Positions 36,200 to 45,287 of a stretch of DNA of 64,000 bases are shown one piece after another (the stretch's first letter is position 1; the number at the start of each line of letters is the position of its first letter). This DNA comes from Paenibacillus sonchi (GTDB lineage: Bacteria > Bacillota > Bacilli > Paenibacillales > Paenibacillaceae). The DNA lies in contig NZ_CP068595.1 of the NCBI RefSeq assembly GCF_016772475.1, positions 2,480,001 to 2,544,000 on the forward strand, written 5' to 3'. The position numbers and the translations under genes were made by a program. The notes beneath the pieces are model-generated. The model was not told where the DNA came from. It saw only the letters and a program-made list of their open reading frames with translations, and made no database searches.

Positions 36200-36649
36200 T
36201 CAAATGGCTTTGCTTGTGCGGCCTTGCTGCCTTTGCTCCTGAATCAGGAATTCTTCAATGCCTGCGGCCGGATTTTGATCTGCGAAGTCTCCATTTGACC
36301 GCGCGATTTGCATTTTTTTAATCGAAGGGGCCAGATAAGCAACCAGGTCCAGTTCACGGCATTTCACCGCGAATTGCAAATAAAAGCTGTACAAATAATC
36401 TCCATCCAAAATGTTGCGGGTCAGGTCAGGATGATGTGGGGCACATTCCATATGGCGCTCAGCCGCCACAGTAAGAATGATATAAATACCAAGCAAATGG
36501 ACTTTGCGGTCATATTCCAGATCATGGCGTTCCAGTACCGAGAACAACTGCTCACATTCTGCCGGAGAGAGATGCAACTGAATTCCGGCGATCGGTGACA
36601 TTTCAGCCTGAAGCAACCGGAAGCTGTCTTCCATAAGTTTTCTGTTCAC
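36200..36649 (-). CDS. Heptaprenyl diphosphate synthase component 1-like protein
   Basis: Small non-catalytic partner (HEPPP_synt_1 type) of the two-part heptaprenyl synthase, 149 residues. Weak but recognisable family features are the central IYIILTVAAERHM and LDGDYLYSFYLQFAVKC, corresponding to the GDYYSGLYY-like segment of HepS. It is much shorter than typical HepS (about 250), so it is a reduced version or a related family member. It immediately precedes hepT, which is the strongest evidence for the assignment. Confidence 0.65.
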   Translation of the reverse strand: MNRKLMEDSFRLLQAEMSPIAGIQLHLSPAECEQLFSVLERHDLEYDRKVHLLGIYIILTVAAERHMECAPHHPDLTRNILDGDYLYSFYLQFAVKCRELDLVAYLAPSIKKMQIARSNGDFADQNPAAGIEEFLIQEQRQQGRTSKAI

Positions 36650-36755
36650 AAGATTCTCTCCTTCTTGTCGGTTTTGCCGGAAGCAACCATAGCCTTGATT
36701 ATCCCTACAAAACCCTTTGTTAAAAAACAGACCCGGGAAACCTTAATAAATAAGG

Positions 36756-36785
36756 AGAGTAATGTGTCCAGGGACACATTACTCT
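36756..36785. repeat. Perfect 14-bp inverted repeat between ndh2 and component 1 gene
   Basis: AGAGTAATGTGTCC, AG, then the exact reverse complement. There is no T run on either side. It could attenuate, process or stabilise the mRNA between ndh2 and the synthase genes. Confidence 0.75.
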
Positions 36786-36883
36786 TAAGAACATCATATT
36801 CAGCTGCAACAACATAAAATACACATAAATTGCTGCTATACTTAATTAAACGGCGTCAGGAACGCTAAACAGCGGAGGGACTA

Positions 36884-38764
36884 TCAGTCGGTATATAGAT
36901 ACCAGCGCCGCACAAGCGGGATCCGTTTCCATTGCTTCTTGAGCCAAGGCAGGACATAGTAGTCCAGACCGAAGACGCTGCCCGATCCGCCGATGCACGC
37001 GATAGCTGCTCCAACGTACCAGAGCATTTCTGTCGCTGCCATCTTGGTAGACCATATCATGACTGCCATGGCAATCGTGGCAAGTGAAGAAATGGCAGTG
37101 AAGAGACCTACGATAAGCATAACCCCAAAGACGATTTCGGCACAAACCATGCCGATTTGGAACCATTTTGCCAGGAAGGTGTAACTTCCGTCATTGTTGT
37201 AAAACATCAGATCCATGAACCAGTTCGTAATGTCATATACAAAGCCTGGTACTGGAAGAGCCGACACAGCTTCTTTGGCAGTGGAAACTGCGGAAGCCGC
37301 GGACTGTGCATCTACTGTTGTTTTTACAGCATCTACGGCCACACTTGCTGATGAAGCGGCATCCGTAGCGAAGGGGGCAGCAGGAATCAGGAAGATCTTG
37401 TCCGGATCAACCCAGATCTTTCTGAGTTTATCGATTCCTTCATATAACCACATGCCTCCGAGCAGCATCCGGAGCGGAACGAGCCAGAAGTTCGGCGAAC
37501 GCTTGGAGAAGTAGCCGCCGACAAAACTCTTGCGGTTCTCCACATGGAAGAACTCGTGCATCATATAAGTCCATACTTTGTTAAAACCTACCACTTGCGA
37601 TAGGTAGAACATATTGATAAAATGCTTGGACAGCATAGCCATGAAGCCGGTAAGCATAAAGAGCTTGCCTGGAAGACCTACGTTAGCCACACCATAGCGG
37701 CTTCCGATGGAAACCATGGTCCCGTGGAATCCTGGTTTGTACGCTTTTTTGGCAGTACCGCTGATGTCGGCGGCGATGTTGCCGGCAACGAGTGGAGCAG
37801 CCTGTTCCGCATTTTCAACCATCTGCGGAACCGGACGGGTTTCGCCTTCAGGAATAAAGAAGATGTTGTCCCCTACAACGTAGACGTTCTTATGGTCAAC
37901 ACTTTCCAGATGTTCATTGGTAACGATGCGTTTGCGTCCCTGCTGTTGTACTTCAAGGCCGCCGACGATTTCGGAGCCTTCCACACCGGCAGTCCAGACA
38001 ATGGTTTTGGCGTCAACGACATTCTTCTCGCCAAGTGCGACACTGCCTTCGCCTACTTCGGTGATTTTGGCACCGGTCACGATTTCGACCTTCAGCTTGC
38101 GCAGGCGGGCTTCAGCCTTCTGAATCAGCTTATCCGGCAGAATAGGCAGAATCTTCGGAGCCATATCGGCAACGATCAGCCGCACTTCAGATGGATCAAT
38201 GAAGAATTCTCTGCACAGCTCATCGCGTTGCTCGGCCATTTCCCCAACCAGCTCGACACCTGTGAAACCGGCACCGATGATGACGAAGGTCAGCATCGCG
38301 CGGCGGACAGCAGGGTTCTTTTCTCTGGCGGCTTGGGTGTACATATCGCGGATTTGACGTTTGAGCGCAACCGCGTCATCGTAGGACCAGAACGAGAAGG
38401 TGTTTTCTTCTGCTCCGGGAATTCCGAAGAATGTTGGTTTGCTTCCTGTGCCGATTACCAGGTAATCATAAGCATAGGTTGCCTTGTCGGATTTCAGCTT
38501 CTTGTTTTTGAAATCAATATTGCTGATCTCATCTAGAACAACATCCACTTTCAGACCGGCGAAAATTTTCTTCAAATCAACTTTGATTGAATCCTCAGGC
38601 GCACGATTCGCAGATACCTCATGCAGCTCAGTCAAGAGAGTGTGATAAGGATTTCGGTCGATCAGCTTGATTTCTACATCTTTGTTGTTCTTATACTTCT
38701 TTGCCAGTTTCTTAGCCGTGAGTACGCCGCCGTAGCCGCCGCCCAAAATGACTATTTTTTTCAC
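36884..38764 (-). CDS. ndh2: Type II NADH dehydrogenase with C-terminal membrane domain, Ndh2-like
   Basis: Oxidises NADH and passes electrons to the quinone pool. The N-terminal 390 residues are a standard NDH-2 flavoprotein: FAD motif VILGGGYGGVLTAKKLAKKY, NAD motif FVIIGAGFTGVELVGEMAEQ, TIVWTAGVEGSEIV and VYVVGDNIFF. Unlike usual NDH-2 (about 400 residues), it continues to 626 with several membrane helices (e.g. MVCAEIVFGVMLIVGLFTAI, WYVGAAIACIGGSGSVFGLD), a DoxX-like tail. This long form is the one used for extracellular electron transfer in Listeria. It follows the pplA-like gene after 48 bp in the same direction. Confidence 0.93.
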   Translation of the reverse strand: MKKIVILGGGYGGVLTAKKLAKKYKNNKDVEIKLIDRNPYHTLLTELHEVSANRAPEDSIKVDLKKIFAGLKVDVVLDEISNIDFKNKKLKSDKATYAYDYLVIGTGSKPTFFGIPGAEENTFSFWSYDDAVALKRQIRDMYTQAAREKNPAVRRAMLTFVIIGAGFTGVELVGEMAEQRDELCREFFIDPSEVRLIVADMAPKILPILPDKLIQKAEARLRKLKVEIVTGAKITEVGEGSVALGEKNVVDAKTIVWTAGVEGSEIVGGLEVQQQGRKRIVTNEHLESVDHKNVYVVGDNIFFIPEGETRPVPQMVENAEQAAPLVAGNIAADISGTAKKAYKPGFHGTMVSIGSRYGVANVGLPGKLFMLTGFMAMLSKHFINMFYLSQVVGFNKVWTYMMHEFFHVENRKSFVGGYFSKRSPNFWLVPLRMLLGGMWLYEGIDKLRKIWVDPDKIFLIPAAPFATDAASSASVAVDAVKTTVDAQSAASAVSTAKEAVSALPVPGFVYDITNWFMDLMFYNNDGSYTFLAKWFQIGMVCAEIVFGVMLIVGLFTAISSLATIAMAVMIWSTKMAATEMLWYVGAAIACIGGSGSVFGLDYYVLPWLKKQWKRIPLVRRWYLYTD

Positions 38765-38812
38765 GAGAAACTCACCTCATTCATCTGATTAGCTGCAAAA
38801 GGCAGGCGAATA

Positions 38813-39727
38813 TTATTTCGCGCCTTCAAGTGCTTTTTCTGCAAGTGTAAAGTATTCGCCAACATGGATAGATACACCGGAGATGGCGTCGGTTTTGCCT
38901 TCAGCATCCAGCTTAGGGGCAGCGCCTTTGTTTTCAAGGAAATATTTTTCGGCAAGGGCGATTTCTTCGTGCCATTCAGCAGCAGCGCCGCCGGCTTTCA
39001 TGCCGTATTTGCCATCTATTGAATATTGCTTCTTGTCGTCGCCTGCAGCATTCACGCCGCTGAAGTTAACCGCAACGATATTGCCATTGGCAACAGTAAG
39101 AGCAACAGTGGATTTCCAGCCGGATTCTTTATCCATTTCGCCTTCTGCGAAGTATCCGCCATCCTTGTAAGGGCCGGCTTGTGCAGGGCCTGCAGCCAGA
39201 GCAGCTTGAGCGGCACCAACAAAGTCGCTAACGTGTACAGATACACCGGAGATAGCATCAGTTTTGCCTTCAGCATTAACTGCGATCGCTGCCGGATCTT
39301 GTTTTTCAATCAGGTATGCTTCAGCTTTGGCTGCTTGTTCATGCCATTCGGCTTGAGCGCCGCCTTTTTCGACCAGACCGTATTTGCCGTCCTCGGATAC
39401 TTTTTTCTTCAGGTCGCCAGCTGTTTTGATATTGAAGGCATTCCAGTCGGCCTTGGTGATCTTTCCGCCTTCTACAGTCAACAGGGCATAGGTCTGCCAG
39501 CCTGTTTCCGGATCGGCTTCAATGGTTCCATAATATGTTCCGTCTTGATATTTGCCAGTTTCAGCAGTGCCGGCATCGGATGCAGCAGGCGCAGTAGTTG
39601 CGGCAGGTGCAGTGGATTCAGCAGGAGCATTGGTTGGTGCAGCATTGTTGCCGTTGTTGTTGCCGCAGCCAGCGAGCAGAGTGCCCAGTACAAGAGCACT
39701 CGACAAAATTACAGAAGCTTTTTTCAT
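38813..39727 (-). CDS. pplA: FMN-binding-domain lipoprotein, PplA-like extracellular electron carrier
   Basis: Surface lipoprotein expected to carry covalent FMN and hand electrons to acceptors outside the cell, 304 residues. It has a signal with lipobox LLAGC, a Ala/Thr/Pro linker, then two repeated FMN_bind domains (about 55-170 and 185-300). Each ends in a flavinylation-type motif: DAISGVSVHV and DAISGVSIHV. The known consensus is D-x-x-S/T-G-A-S/T; here Val replaces Ala and the acceptor would be Ser. The ApbE-type FMN transferase needed for loading is not in the window. RBS TTGGAGGTC precedes the ATG. It heads the operon pplA-ndh2-component 1-hepT. Confidence 0.9.
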   Translation of the reverse strand: MKKASVILSSALVLGTLLAGCGNNNGNNAAPTNAPAESTAPAATTAPAASDAGTAETGKYQDGTYYGTIEADPETGWQTYALLTVEGGKITKADWNAFNIKTAGDLKKKVSEDGKYGLVEKGGAQAEWHEQAAKAEAYLIEKQDPAAIAVNAEGKTDAISGVSVHVSDFVGAAQAALAAGPAQAGPYKDGGYFAEGEMDKESGWKSTVALTVANGNIVAVNFSGVNAAGDDKKQYSIDGKYGMKAGGAAAEWHEEIALAEKYFLENKGAAPKLDAEGKTDAISGVSIHVGEYFTLAEKALEGAK

Positions 39728-39743
39728 TTTAGTATGACCTCCA

Positions 39744-39980
39744 AAGAAATAGTTTAAAATATATATATTAAAATGTAAAACATTTTAATAGCCATTGGAA
39801 GTGATAAAAATCACTTTATAAATGACATATGTCACTTTTGAATCGGTCTTAAGTCCCTTTTTGTAGCAGACATATGACATATATCGGCACATAATAGAAA
39901 AAAATTTAATCATCTCGTTTCATCTTCGATGGCATTTTAGCACAAGAAAGATATTAGTCATGTGAAAATAATCACTTGTG
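39744..39980 (-). promoter_or_regulatory. pplA-like promoter region with redox-regulator-type dyads
   Basis: On the minus strand TTTACA (39774-39779), 17 bp, TAAACT (39751-39756) is a plausible promoter. Upstream lie AAGTGATAAAAATCACTT at 39799-39816 (GTGA-N6-TCAC, centred roughly 60-65 bp before the predicted start, where an FNR/CRP-type activator would sit), TGACATATGTCA at 39823-39834, and ATGTGAAAATAATCACTT near 39960-39977, matching FNR (TGTGA-N6-TCACA) or a weak Rex site. The binding protein is inferred. Confidence 0.6.
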
Positions 39981-40189
39981 AATAAAGTATTTTATTTACA
40001 CTTGAATTATATCAAATTTTAAAATATATGGATACGGATTTAAAAAGATTATTATGTGACAAAAAACGACGAAGTTAGCATTTCCTTTCCCGGACGGTAA
40101 TCGATTCATTTTTATGGATCGGGGTAATGTCTTTTTAGGACATGAGCCTCTGGTCATACTTCATAAAACACCTAAGGAGATGAGCATGT

Positions 40190-40393
40190 ATGGACAGCAA
40201 TGTTATCAAAGGAAAATGGATGCAGCTTAAGGGCGAAGCCAAGAAGCAGTGGGGACAGCTGACAGATGATGATCTGGATGTCATTGACGGCGAGAAGGAT
40301 AAACTGATCGGCAAGCTTCAGGAGCGTTACGGCCATACCAAAGATGATGCGGAAGCGGAATACCGTAATTGGGAACAGTCCATCCGCCATTAA
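40190..40393 (+). CDS. CsbD-family stress protein
   Basis: Small cytosolic protein of the CsbD family, 67 residues, commonly induced under general stress in Bacillales and of unknown mechanism. Family features are IKGKWMQLKGEAKKQWGQLT at the start, DDLDVIDGEKDKLIGKLQER in the middle and YGHTKDDAEAEYRNWE at the end. RBS AAGGAGATG lies about 9 bases upstream. It is divergent from the pplA-like gene. I could not identify a convincing sigma-B promoter. Confidence 0.9.
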   Translation: MDSNVIKGKWMQLKGEAKKQWGQLTDDDLDVIDGEKDKLIGKLQERYGHTKDDAEAEYRNWEQSIRH

Positions 40394-40444
40394 TATAAGA
40401 AAATACACCTCTGAACAGGATAGTCACATATGCAGGAAGAGGCG

Positions 40445-40672
40445 ATGTCTATGTATAAATCCCATGTCGTAACCGGCAGAATACTCGAGATACATGCTGA
40501 CCGGGTACTTACACAGCAGGGAGAAATGTTATGCACCTTTCATCCCCGGTACTATATGCTGCCGGATGTAGAGACATGGACACCTGAGAAATGTGACTTG
40601 AAAGAGGAGCCTTGGCAATACTGCATGAACAAAGCGGAGTCAGGAGCCGCAAAAGGCGCTGGAGCGCCATAA
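40445..40672 (+). CDS. Small protein of unknown function
   Basis: About 75 residues from ATG 40445 (GGAAGAGG 4-5 bases upstream). It reads MSMYKSHVVTGRILEIHADR and contains LTQQGEMLCTFHPRYYMLPD and two further Cys. Cytosolic, no membrane segment. Not recognised. It probably forms a two-gene unit with csbD, 51 bp upstream, ended by the long hairpin at 40689. Confidence 0.55.
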   Translation: MSMYKSHVVTGRILEIHADRVLTQQGEMLCTFHPRYYMLPDVETWTPEKCDLKEEPWQYCMNKAESGAAKGAGAP

Positions 40673-40688
40673 GGCCCTGGTTTCCGCT

Positions 40689-40734
40689 GCAGAAGAAGAG
40701 CGCAAATCGAATCTGATTTGCGCTCTTCTTCTGC
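40689..40734. repeat. Perfect 20-bp inverted repeat after the csbD unit
   Basis: GCAGAAGAAGAGCGCAAATC, six bases, then its exact reverse complement, with further partial pairing outside (TTTCC/GGAAA). No T tract. It probably ends or stabilises the csbD transcript. Confidence 0.75.
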
Positions 40735-40864
40735 TGGAAACCTGCAACAGAGAAGTGTTAGCCAGCGTGGCTTATTTAAAACCACTCAATATTCCCTCTT
40801 TAAGGAAAAAAAGTAATCGCTTTGTATGTAAACAAGCGAACATATGTGCTATGATGAGTTCGCG

Positions 40865-41090
40865 CTGTTTGCAGCACCCGGTCATTCCTAGCCGGAACAA
40901 TATATTATGAATGCATCCGAGGTGAAAACTCGCCGGTCTAACCATCTCACAGGCAAAGCGGCAAAATGCCTATTTTACAGGCGTTAACGTGAGAATAGGA
41001 GTATTCTATAGGACTGTGATTCCATGTATTAGGTGTACTATTATGGTACTATGAATCATAAGGATTACATTTTTGTAATCATTGAAGGAG
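40865..41090 (+). other. Possible structured leader of the histidine kinase gene
   Basis: TCTCAC (40945-40950) pairs with GTGAGA (40989-40994) enclosing GGCAAAATGCC. Upstream GCACCCGGTCATTCCTAGCCGG and downstream GATTACATTTTTGTAATC just before the RBS form more hairpins. It matches no riboswitch class I know. Confidence 0.3.
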
Positions 41091-41097
41091 TGATGCT

Positions 41098-42495
41098 ATG
41101 GAATACCTGAAGATTTTTAGTATAAATACAGCTCTGCTTATTACTGTCGCTTACATGGCGAATTTAATATACAAACATATGATTACGAATGCCCCAGAGC
41201 CTGTCAAACAGGTAAGCTGGGTTGTTCTATCCATTTTTGCCGGCTGGATTACTATATTTTTTGGATACAGGCTGGACGAGCATGTGATCTTCGATTTGAG
41301 ATTTCTGCCGCTGATTATTTCCACCATCGCATTTCCCCAACCCTTTAGTCTCATCATCATCGGAGTCGGCATAGGTCTGAGCCGTCTGGTCTTCGGAATG
41401 AATGAGGCGGCGGTGGCAGGCGTGCTGAATTTATCGATTCTGGGATTCGTCTGTGCCGGGCTCAGCTTCTGGGTGCGCCGCACGCCGGCAACGATCATGG
41501 TCAAGGGCCTCATTGTAATTATGGCTGTGAATCTGATGAATGCGGTGAATATCACTGTTTTTGGAGTCATTCCCGACCAGGAGTACATAACGAAGATCTT
41601 GCCTGTAACGCTGCCTGCGGGGCTTGTGCTCAGCATGCTGTTTGCCGTGATTATCCGTGACTTTCAGCTTGATCTGCAGCGCACTGTCCAGGTGGTAAGG
41701 GCGAATGAGCTGCTGTCTGCACAAGCCGAGGAGCTGCATAAGAATAAGATTGTGCTGGAGGAGCGGGCGAAGCAGCTGATGATGGCCTCCCAGTTCAAAT
41801 CGGAGTTTCTGGCCAATATGTCGCATGAGCTTAGAACTCCGCTGAACAGCATTATCAATTTGTCACAGATTATTGAAGACAATGATGAGGGGCTCAGCAG
41901 GGAGGAAATCACTGAATATGGTGCAATTATCCACCGATCGGGCGGTGATCTGCTATCGCTTATTAATGATATTCTTGATCTGTCCAAGGTAGAAGCGGGC
42001 AAGCTGGATGTTGTTCACGAGGAACTCAATGTCAGTGAGATTCCGGAAATGCTGGCGCTTCAGTTCACGGTGGCAGCCAAACAGAAAGGGCTGGATTTCA
42101 ACATTACGCTGAGTGAGGATGTGCCGCATGTCATTCACTCCGATCCCCAGCGGGTGCAGCAGATTCTCCGCAATCTGCTCTCCAATGCCTTGAAGTTTAC
42201 TGTGGACGGTTTTGTATCGCTGAATATCCGGGTGGTGGAAAAGCCGGAGGGACCGGCGCAGAGGCGCTGGGTGGTCTTTGATGTGCAGGACAGTGGTATT
42301 GGCATTGCTGCCGACAAGCATACGGTAATCTTTGAGGCTTTTCAGCAGGCGGACAGCAGCATCAGCCAGAAATATGGAGGAACGGGACTCGGGCTGTCCA
42401 TCAGTAGTGATCTGGCCAAGCTCCTGGGCGGTTACATTACACTGTCCAGCAAGGAGGGGCAGGGGAGCCTGTTTTCCCTGTATTTGCCATTGTAA
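41098..42495 (+). CDS. Sensor histidine kinase with 5TMR-LYT membrane sensor
   Basis: Membrane kinase of 465 residues. The N-terminal 195 residues form a 5TMR-LYT sensor (WITIFFGYRLDEHVIFDLRF, FPLI-type helices, SRLVFGMNEAAVAGVLNL). A short coiled linker (ELLSAQAEELHKNKIVLEER) leads to HisKA with the phospho-His in FLANMSHELRTPLNSII, and an HATPase domain with N box QILRNLLSNALKFT, DSGIGIAADK and GGTGLGLSIS. RBS GAAGGAGTG precedes the ATG. No response regulator is adjacent, so it is an orphan kinase. Relatives sense cell-wall or metabolite cues. Confidence 0.92.
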   Translation: MEYLKIFSINTALLITVAYMANLIYKHMITNAPEPVKQVSWVVLSIFAGWITIFFGYRLDEHVIFDLRFLPLIISTIAFPQPFSLIIIGVGIGLSRLVFGMNEAAVAGVLNLSILGFVCAGLSFWVRRTPATIMVKGLIVIMAVNLMNAVNITVFGVIPDQEYITKILPVTLPAGLVLSMLFAVIIRDFQLDLQRTVQVVRANELLSAQAEELHKNKIVLEERAKQLMMASQFKSEFLANMSHELRTPLNSIINLSQIIEDNDEGLSREEITEYGAIIHRSGGDLLSLINDILDLSKVEAGKLDVVHEELNVSEIPEMLALQFTVAAKQKGLDFNITLSEDVPHVIHSDPQRVQQILRNLLSNALKFTVDGFVSLNIRVVEKPEGPAQRRWVVFDVQDSGIGIAADKHTVIFEAFQQADSSISQKYGGTGLGLSISSDLAKLLGGYITLSSKEGQGSLFSLYLPL

Positions 42496-42615
42496 GTCAA
42501 TGAAACCTGAGGGTGCGCAGAAATCCAACTTAATTTGTGATTTTGGCTTATTGACAGGAACTTGGTGCGGAGTAGAATGAAGCAAAAGCCGCATCGAAGG
42601 AGTGTTATCACCCCC

Positions 42616-43886
42616 ATGAACATCATGAGAAACAGACTTGGCGGCGCCCGCCCGAAAGGTCTCCGCAAAGCCTCGGTACATCGCAAGAATCTGCAGATCG
42701 CTACGTTTGAGGGGATTCCGTCAACGATATTTCAGGTGCTGCTCCAAGGGCAGTTCCTGACAGGCTTTCTGTTATATTTAGGAGCCAGCTCCAGTCAGAT
42801 TGGTTTTGTAATAGCGCTTACTACATTGGTTAATGTAGCGCAGATTGGTGTGGCTTTTCTGATCCAGAAGCTCCCAAGCCGCAAATGGGCCATGGTGACG
42901 TTCATCGGCCTGCACAGGGTGCTGTGGAGTTCAACCGGACTGGTGCCGTTTATTTTTCCAAAAGAGCACTGGGTTACTGCATTTATCGTTCTGTATACGA
43001 TTGCATTTATTGCGAATACGGCGGGTGGCGTACTGTGGAGCTCGGTGATCAGCGATCTGGTTCCTGCGCGGGTAAGGGGCCGCTATTTTGGAATCCGCAA
43101 TACCTTTCTGAATGCCCTGGGAAGCCTTGTGATGTATGGGGGCGGTTTAGTGCTTGACCGGTATCCCGGGGGCACGGGTTTCTGATTCTATATATTGTGG
43201 TCTGGATTTTTTCCATATCTAATGTCATCGTGTTTTTCTTCTATCCGGATGTGCCGTTTGAGAAATCGGAAGAGAAGGATTTTCTGCCGATGCTGAAGAA
43301 ACCGCTTCATGATACGCTGTTTATGAAATCGACACTGTTTCTGTCCGCATGGCTGCTGCTGCAGAATCTGACGGTGCCGCTCTATTCCTATGTCATGCTG
43401 CAGCTGCTGCACATTAATTATGAGACATTGTCCCTGCTGAACGTATCGCAGACGATTTTTATGATGGCAAGCTTCTATGTATGGGGCAACCTAAACGCCA
43501 AATACAGCAATAAGCGGCTGCTGCTCTGGACACTGCCGATTATCGCGGCATCCTCCCTGCTCTGGGGATTGCTGTCCGTACTGCCCATGCTGCTGGTGCT
43601 GTTTGCCGCGCATATTGTGTTCGGCGTGGGAGTGGGGGGCTTTAACCAGTTGGCGTTCAACTTCATTATTGGCGATACGCCGAAGAAGGAACGTCCGATG
43701 TACATGGCGATGTATGCGGCACTGACGGGGCTTGCTGCGTTTTTCGGACCGCTGATCGGCGGGAAGATCTATGAATGGATACATGAATGGCCGCACTGGA
43801 CACAGGTATACGGGATGCAGCTTATCGTAGGGGCGCTGATGCTGGCTCTTGCACTGCTGCTGGGCCGGCGCATTCTGAAGGACTAA
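42616..43886 (+). CDS. MFS transporter; frame broken by one missing base
   Basis: Major facilitator membrane transporter, about 423 residues after repair. The first frame (MNIMRNRLGGARPKGLRKAS onward) has helices 1-6 and the MFS-type loop DLVPARVRGRYFGIRN, but stops after LDRYPGGTGF. The other half (FLILYIVVWIFSISNVIVFF to LALALLLGRRILKD) follows in another frame. One extra G in the G5 run 43168-43172 joins them. ATG 42616 has AAGGAG about 13 bases upstream. Substrate unknown. The neighbours do not suggest one. Confidence 0.85.
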
Positions 43887-43936
43887 TATAGAGGAAGGTC
43901 AGACCTTTCTCTAACTTCGGGAAGGGAGACCGTTCA

Positions 43937-44599
43937 ATGACAAGAATTGCGGTGGTACTGGGGGCCACGGGTCTTGTAGGCAGTGCGCTTACGGAGGATC
44001 TGCTGAATGGGGAGTGGGCGGAGGTGCGCGTGCTGGTGCGCCGCCCGATGAAGCTCCGGCATCCCGGGCTGAAGCAGGTGATCATCGATTGGGAGCGGCT
44101 GGCGGAATATAAGGAACAGTTTGCCGGGGCTTCTGCCGTCTTCTGCTGCTTGGGCACAACCATCAAAAAAGCCGGCTCGCAGGAAAATTTCGAGCGTGTG
44201 GATCTGGAATATCCGCTTGCTGCCGCCGCACTCGCCAAAACATACGGGGTGAAGCAGTTTTTGGCGGTGTCGTCGATGGGGGCAAACATCAGGTCGCGGG
44301 CTTTTTATTCCCGTACCAAAGGTAAATTAGAGAACGGGCTCGGTGCCATCGGTTTTCAGGGATTACATCTGTTCCGCCCCTCGCTGCTGCTCGGAGATCG
44401 TGAGGAATCCCGCCCCGGCGAACGGGTGGCTGCCATAGTTATGAAGGCGCTGGACTTTGCGATGGTCGGCAAGGCAGCCAAGTACCGGGCGGTTCCGGCT
44501 GCCAAGGTTGCCAGGGCGATGATGAATATCGCTCAGGCAGATACCGGGGGCGTGCATATCTACACCAATGAAGTGATTCATGTGATTGGAAAAAGTTGA
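43937..44599 (+). CDS. NAD(P)H-binding oxidoreductase (atypical SDR)
   Basis: Rossmann-fold protein of the atypical SDR (HTATIP2/YtbQ-like) type, 220 residues. Dinucleotide motif is [18 protein letters not shown], then [37 protein letters not shown] and the YSRTKGKLE segment carrying the usual Tyr-x3-Lys. RBS GGGAGACC-type precedes the ATG. Likely cytosolic. The substrate is unknown. It is followed by ridA after about 100 bp. Confidence 0.88.
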   Translation: MTRIAVVLGATGLVGSALTEDLLNGEWAEVRVLVRRPMKLRHPGLKQVIIDWERLAEYKEQFAGASAVFCCLGTTIKKAGSQENFERVDLEYPLAAAALAKTYGVKQFLAVSSMGANIRSRAFYSRTKGKLENGLGAIGFQGLHLFRPSLLLGDREESRPGERVAAIVMKALDFAMVGKAAKYRAVPAAKVARAMMNIAQADTGGVHIYTNEVIHVIGKS

Positions 44600-44700
44600 A
44601 GTCCAGGGTTTGCAATGAGCTTGGTGTAGGACGTACAATGGGACATAAATCATACGTACATAGCGGATTCATAGTCTTGTACAGCAAACAGGAGGAGAAC

Positions 44701-45081
44701 ATGAGTAAAAAACAGGTAGCAACTGAAAAGGCCCCTGGCGCCATCGGCCCATACAGCCAGGCGGTCATTGCCGGGAACTGGGTATACACTTCAGGCCAGC
44801 TGGGGCTGAACCCGGAAACGGGAACCTTGGCAGAAGGTGTAGTGGAGCAGGCCCGTCAATCGCTGAGCAATGTTAAGGCGATTCTCGAAGAAGCTGGCGC
44901 ATCCCTCGAACATGTTGTGAAGACAACGGTATACCTTAAGGATATGAATGATTTTGCAGCAGTCAACGAGGTGTACAGCAGCTTCTTCACTGAGCCCTAC
45001 CCGGCCCGCAGTGCTGTTGAGGTAGCGCGTCTGCCGAAGGACGGGCTTGTGGAGATTGAAGCGGTAGCCCGCAAGAAATAA
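44701..45081 (+). CDS. ridA: RidA-family enamine/imine deaminase
   Basis: Hydrolyses reactive enamine/imine intermediates released by PLP enzymes. The 126 residues match the family, with [69 protein letters not shown] and the C-terminal signature [20 protein letters not shown], including the catalytic Arg. A strong RBS (AGGAGGAG) sits 5 bases before ATG 44701; longer in-frame starts upstream are not credible. A clean terminator follows. Confidence 0.95.
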   Translation: MSKKQVATEKAPGAIGPYSQAVIAGNWVYTSGQLGLNPETGTLAEGVVEQARQSLSNVKAILEEAGASLEHVVKTTVYLKDMNDFAAVNEVYSSFFTEPYPARSAVEVARLPKDGLVEIEAVARKK

Positions 45082-45100
45082 TTCTCCGAAGATTGAAGTA

Positions 45101-45145
45101 TCCCTGAGCGCTTCTGTAGGATAGAAGCGCTCAGGGATTTTTTTT
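45101..45145 (+). terminator. Terminator after ridA
   Basis: TCCCTGAGCGCTTCT, seven-base loop, exact reverse complement, eight T. Confidence 0.95.
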
Positions 45146-45287
45146 GAAGATATATATAGGATGATCTTAGAAAATTCATAAAAGGGGGAAGTGCGGAGGG
45201 GGAGTTTGGAACTGGAAGAGCGGTAGCGTCCGCCTGAAAGCTTTCCATAGGAAAGCTCGCTTCGGAAGCATAATCAGTCACCGGATT

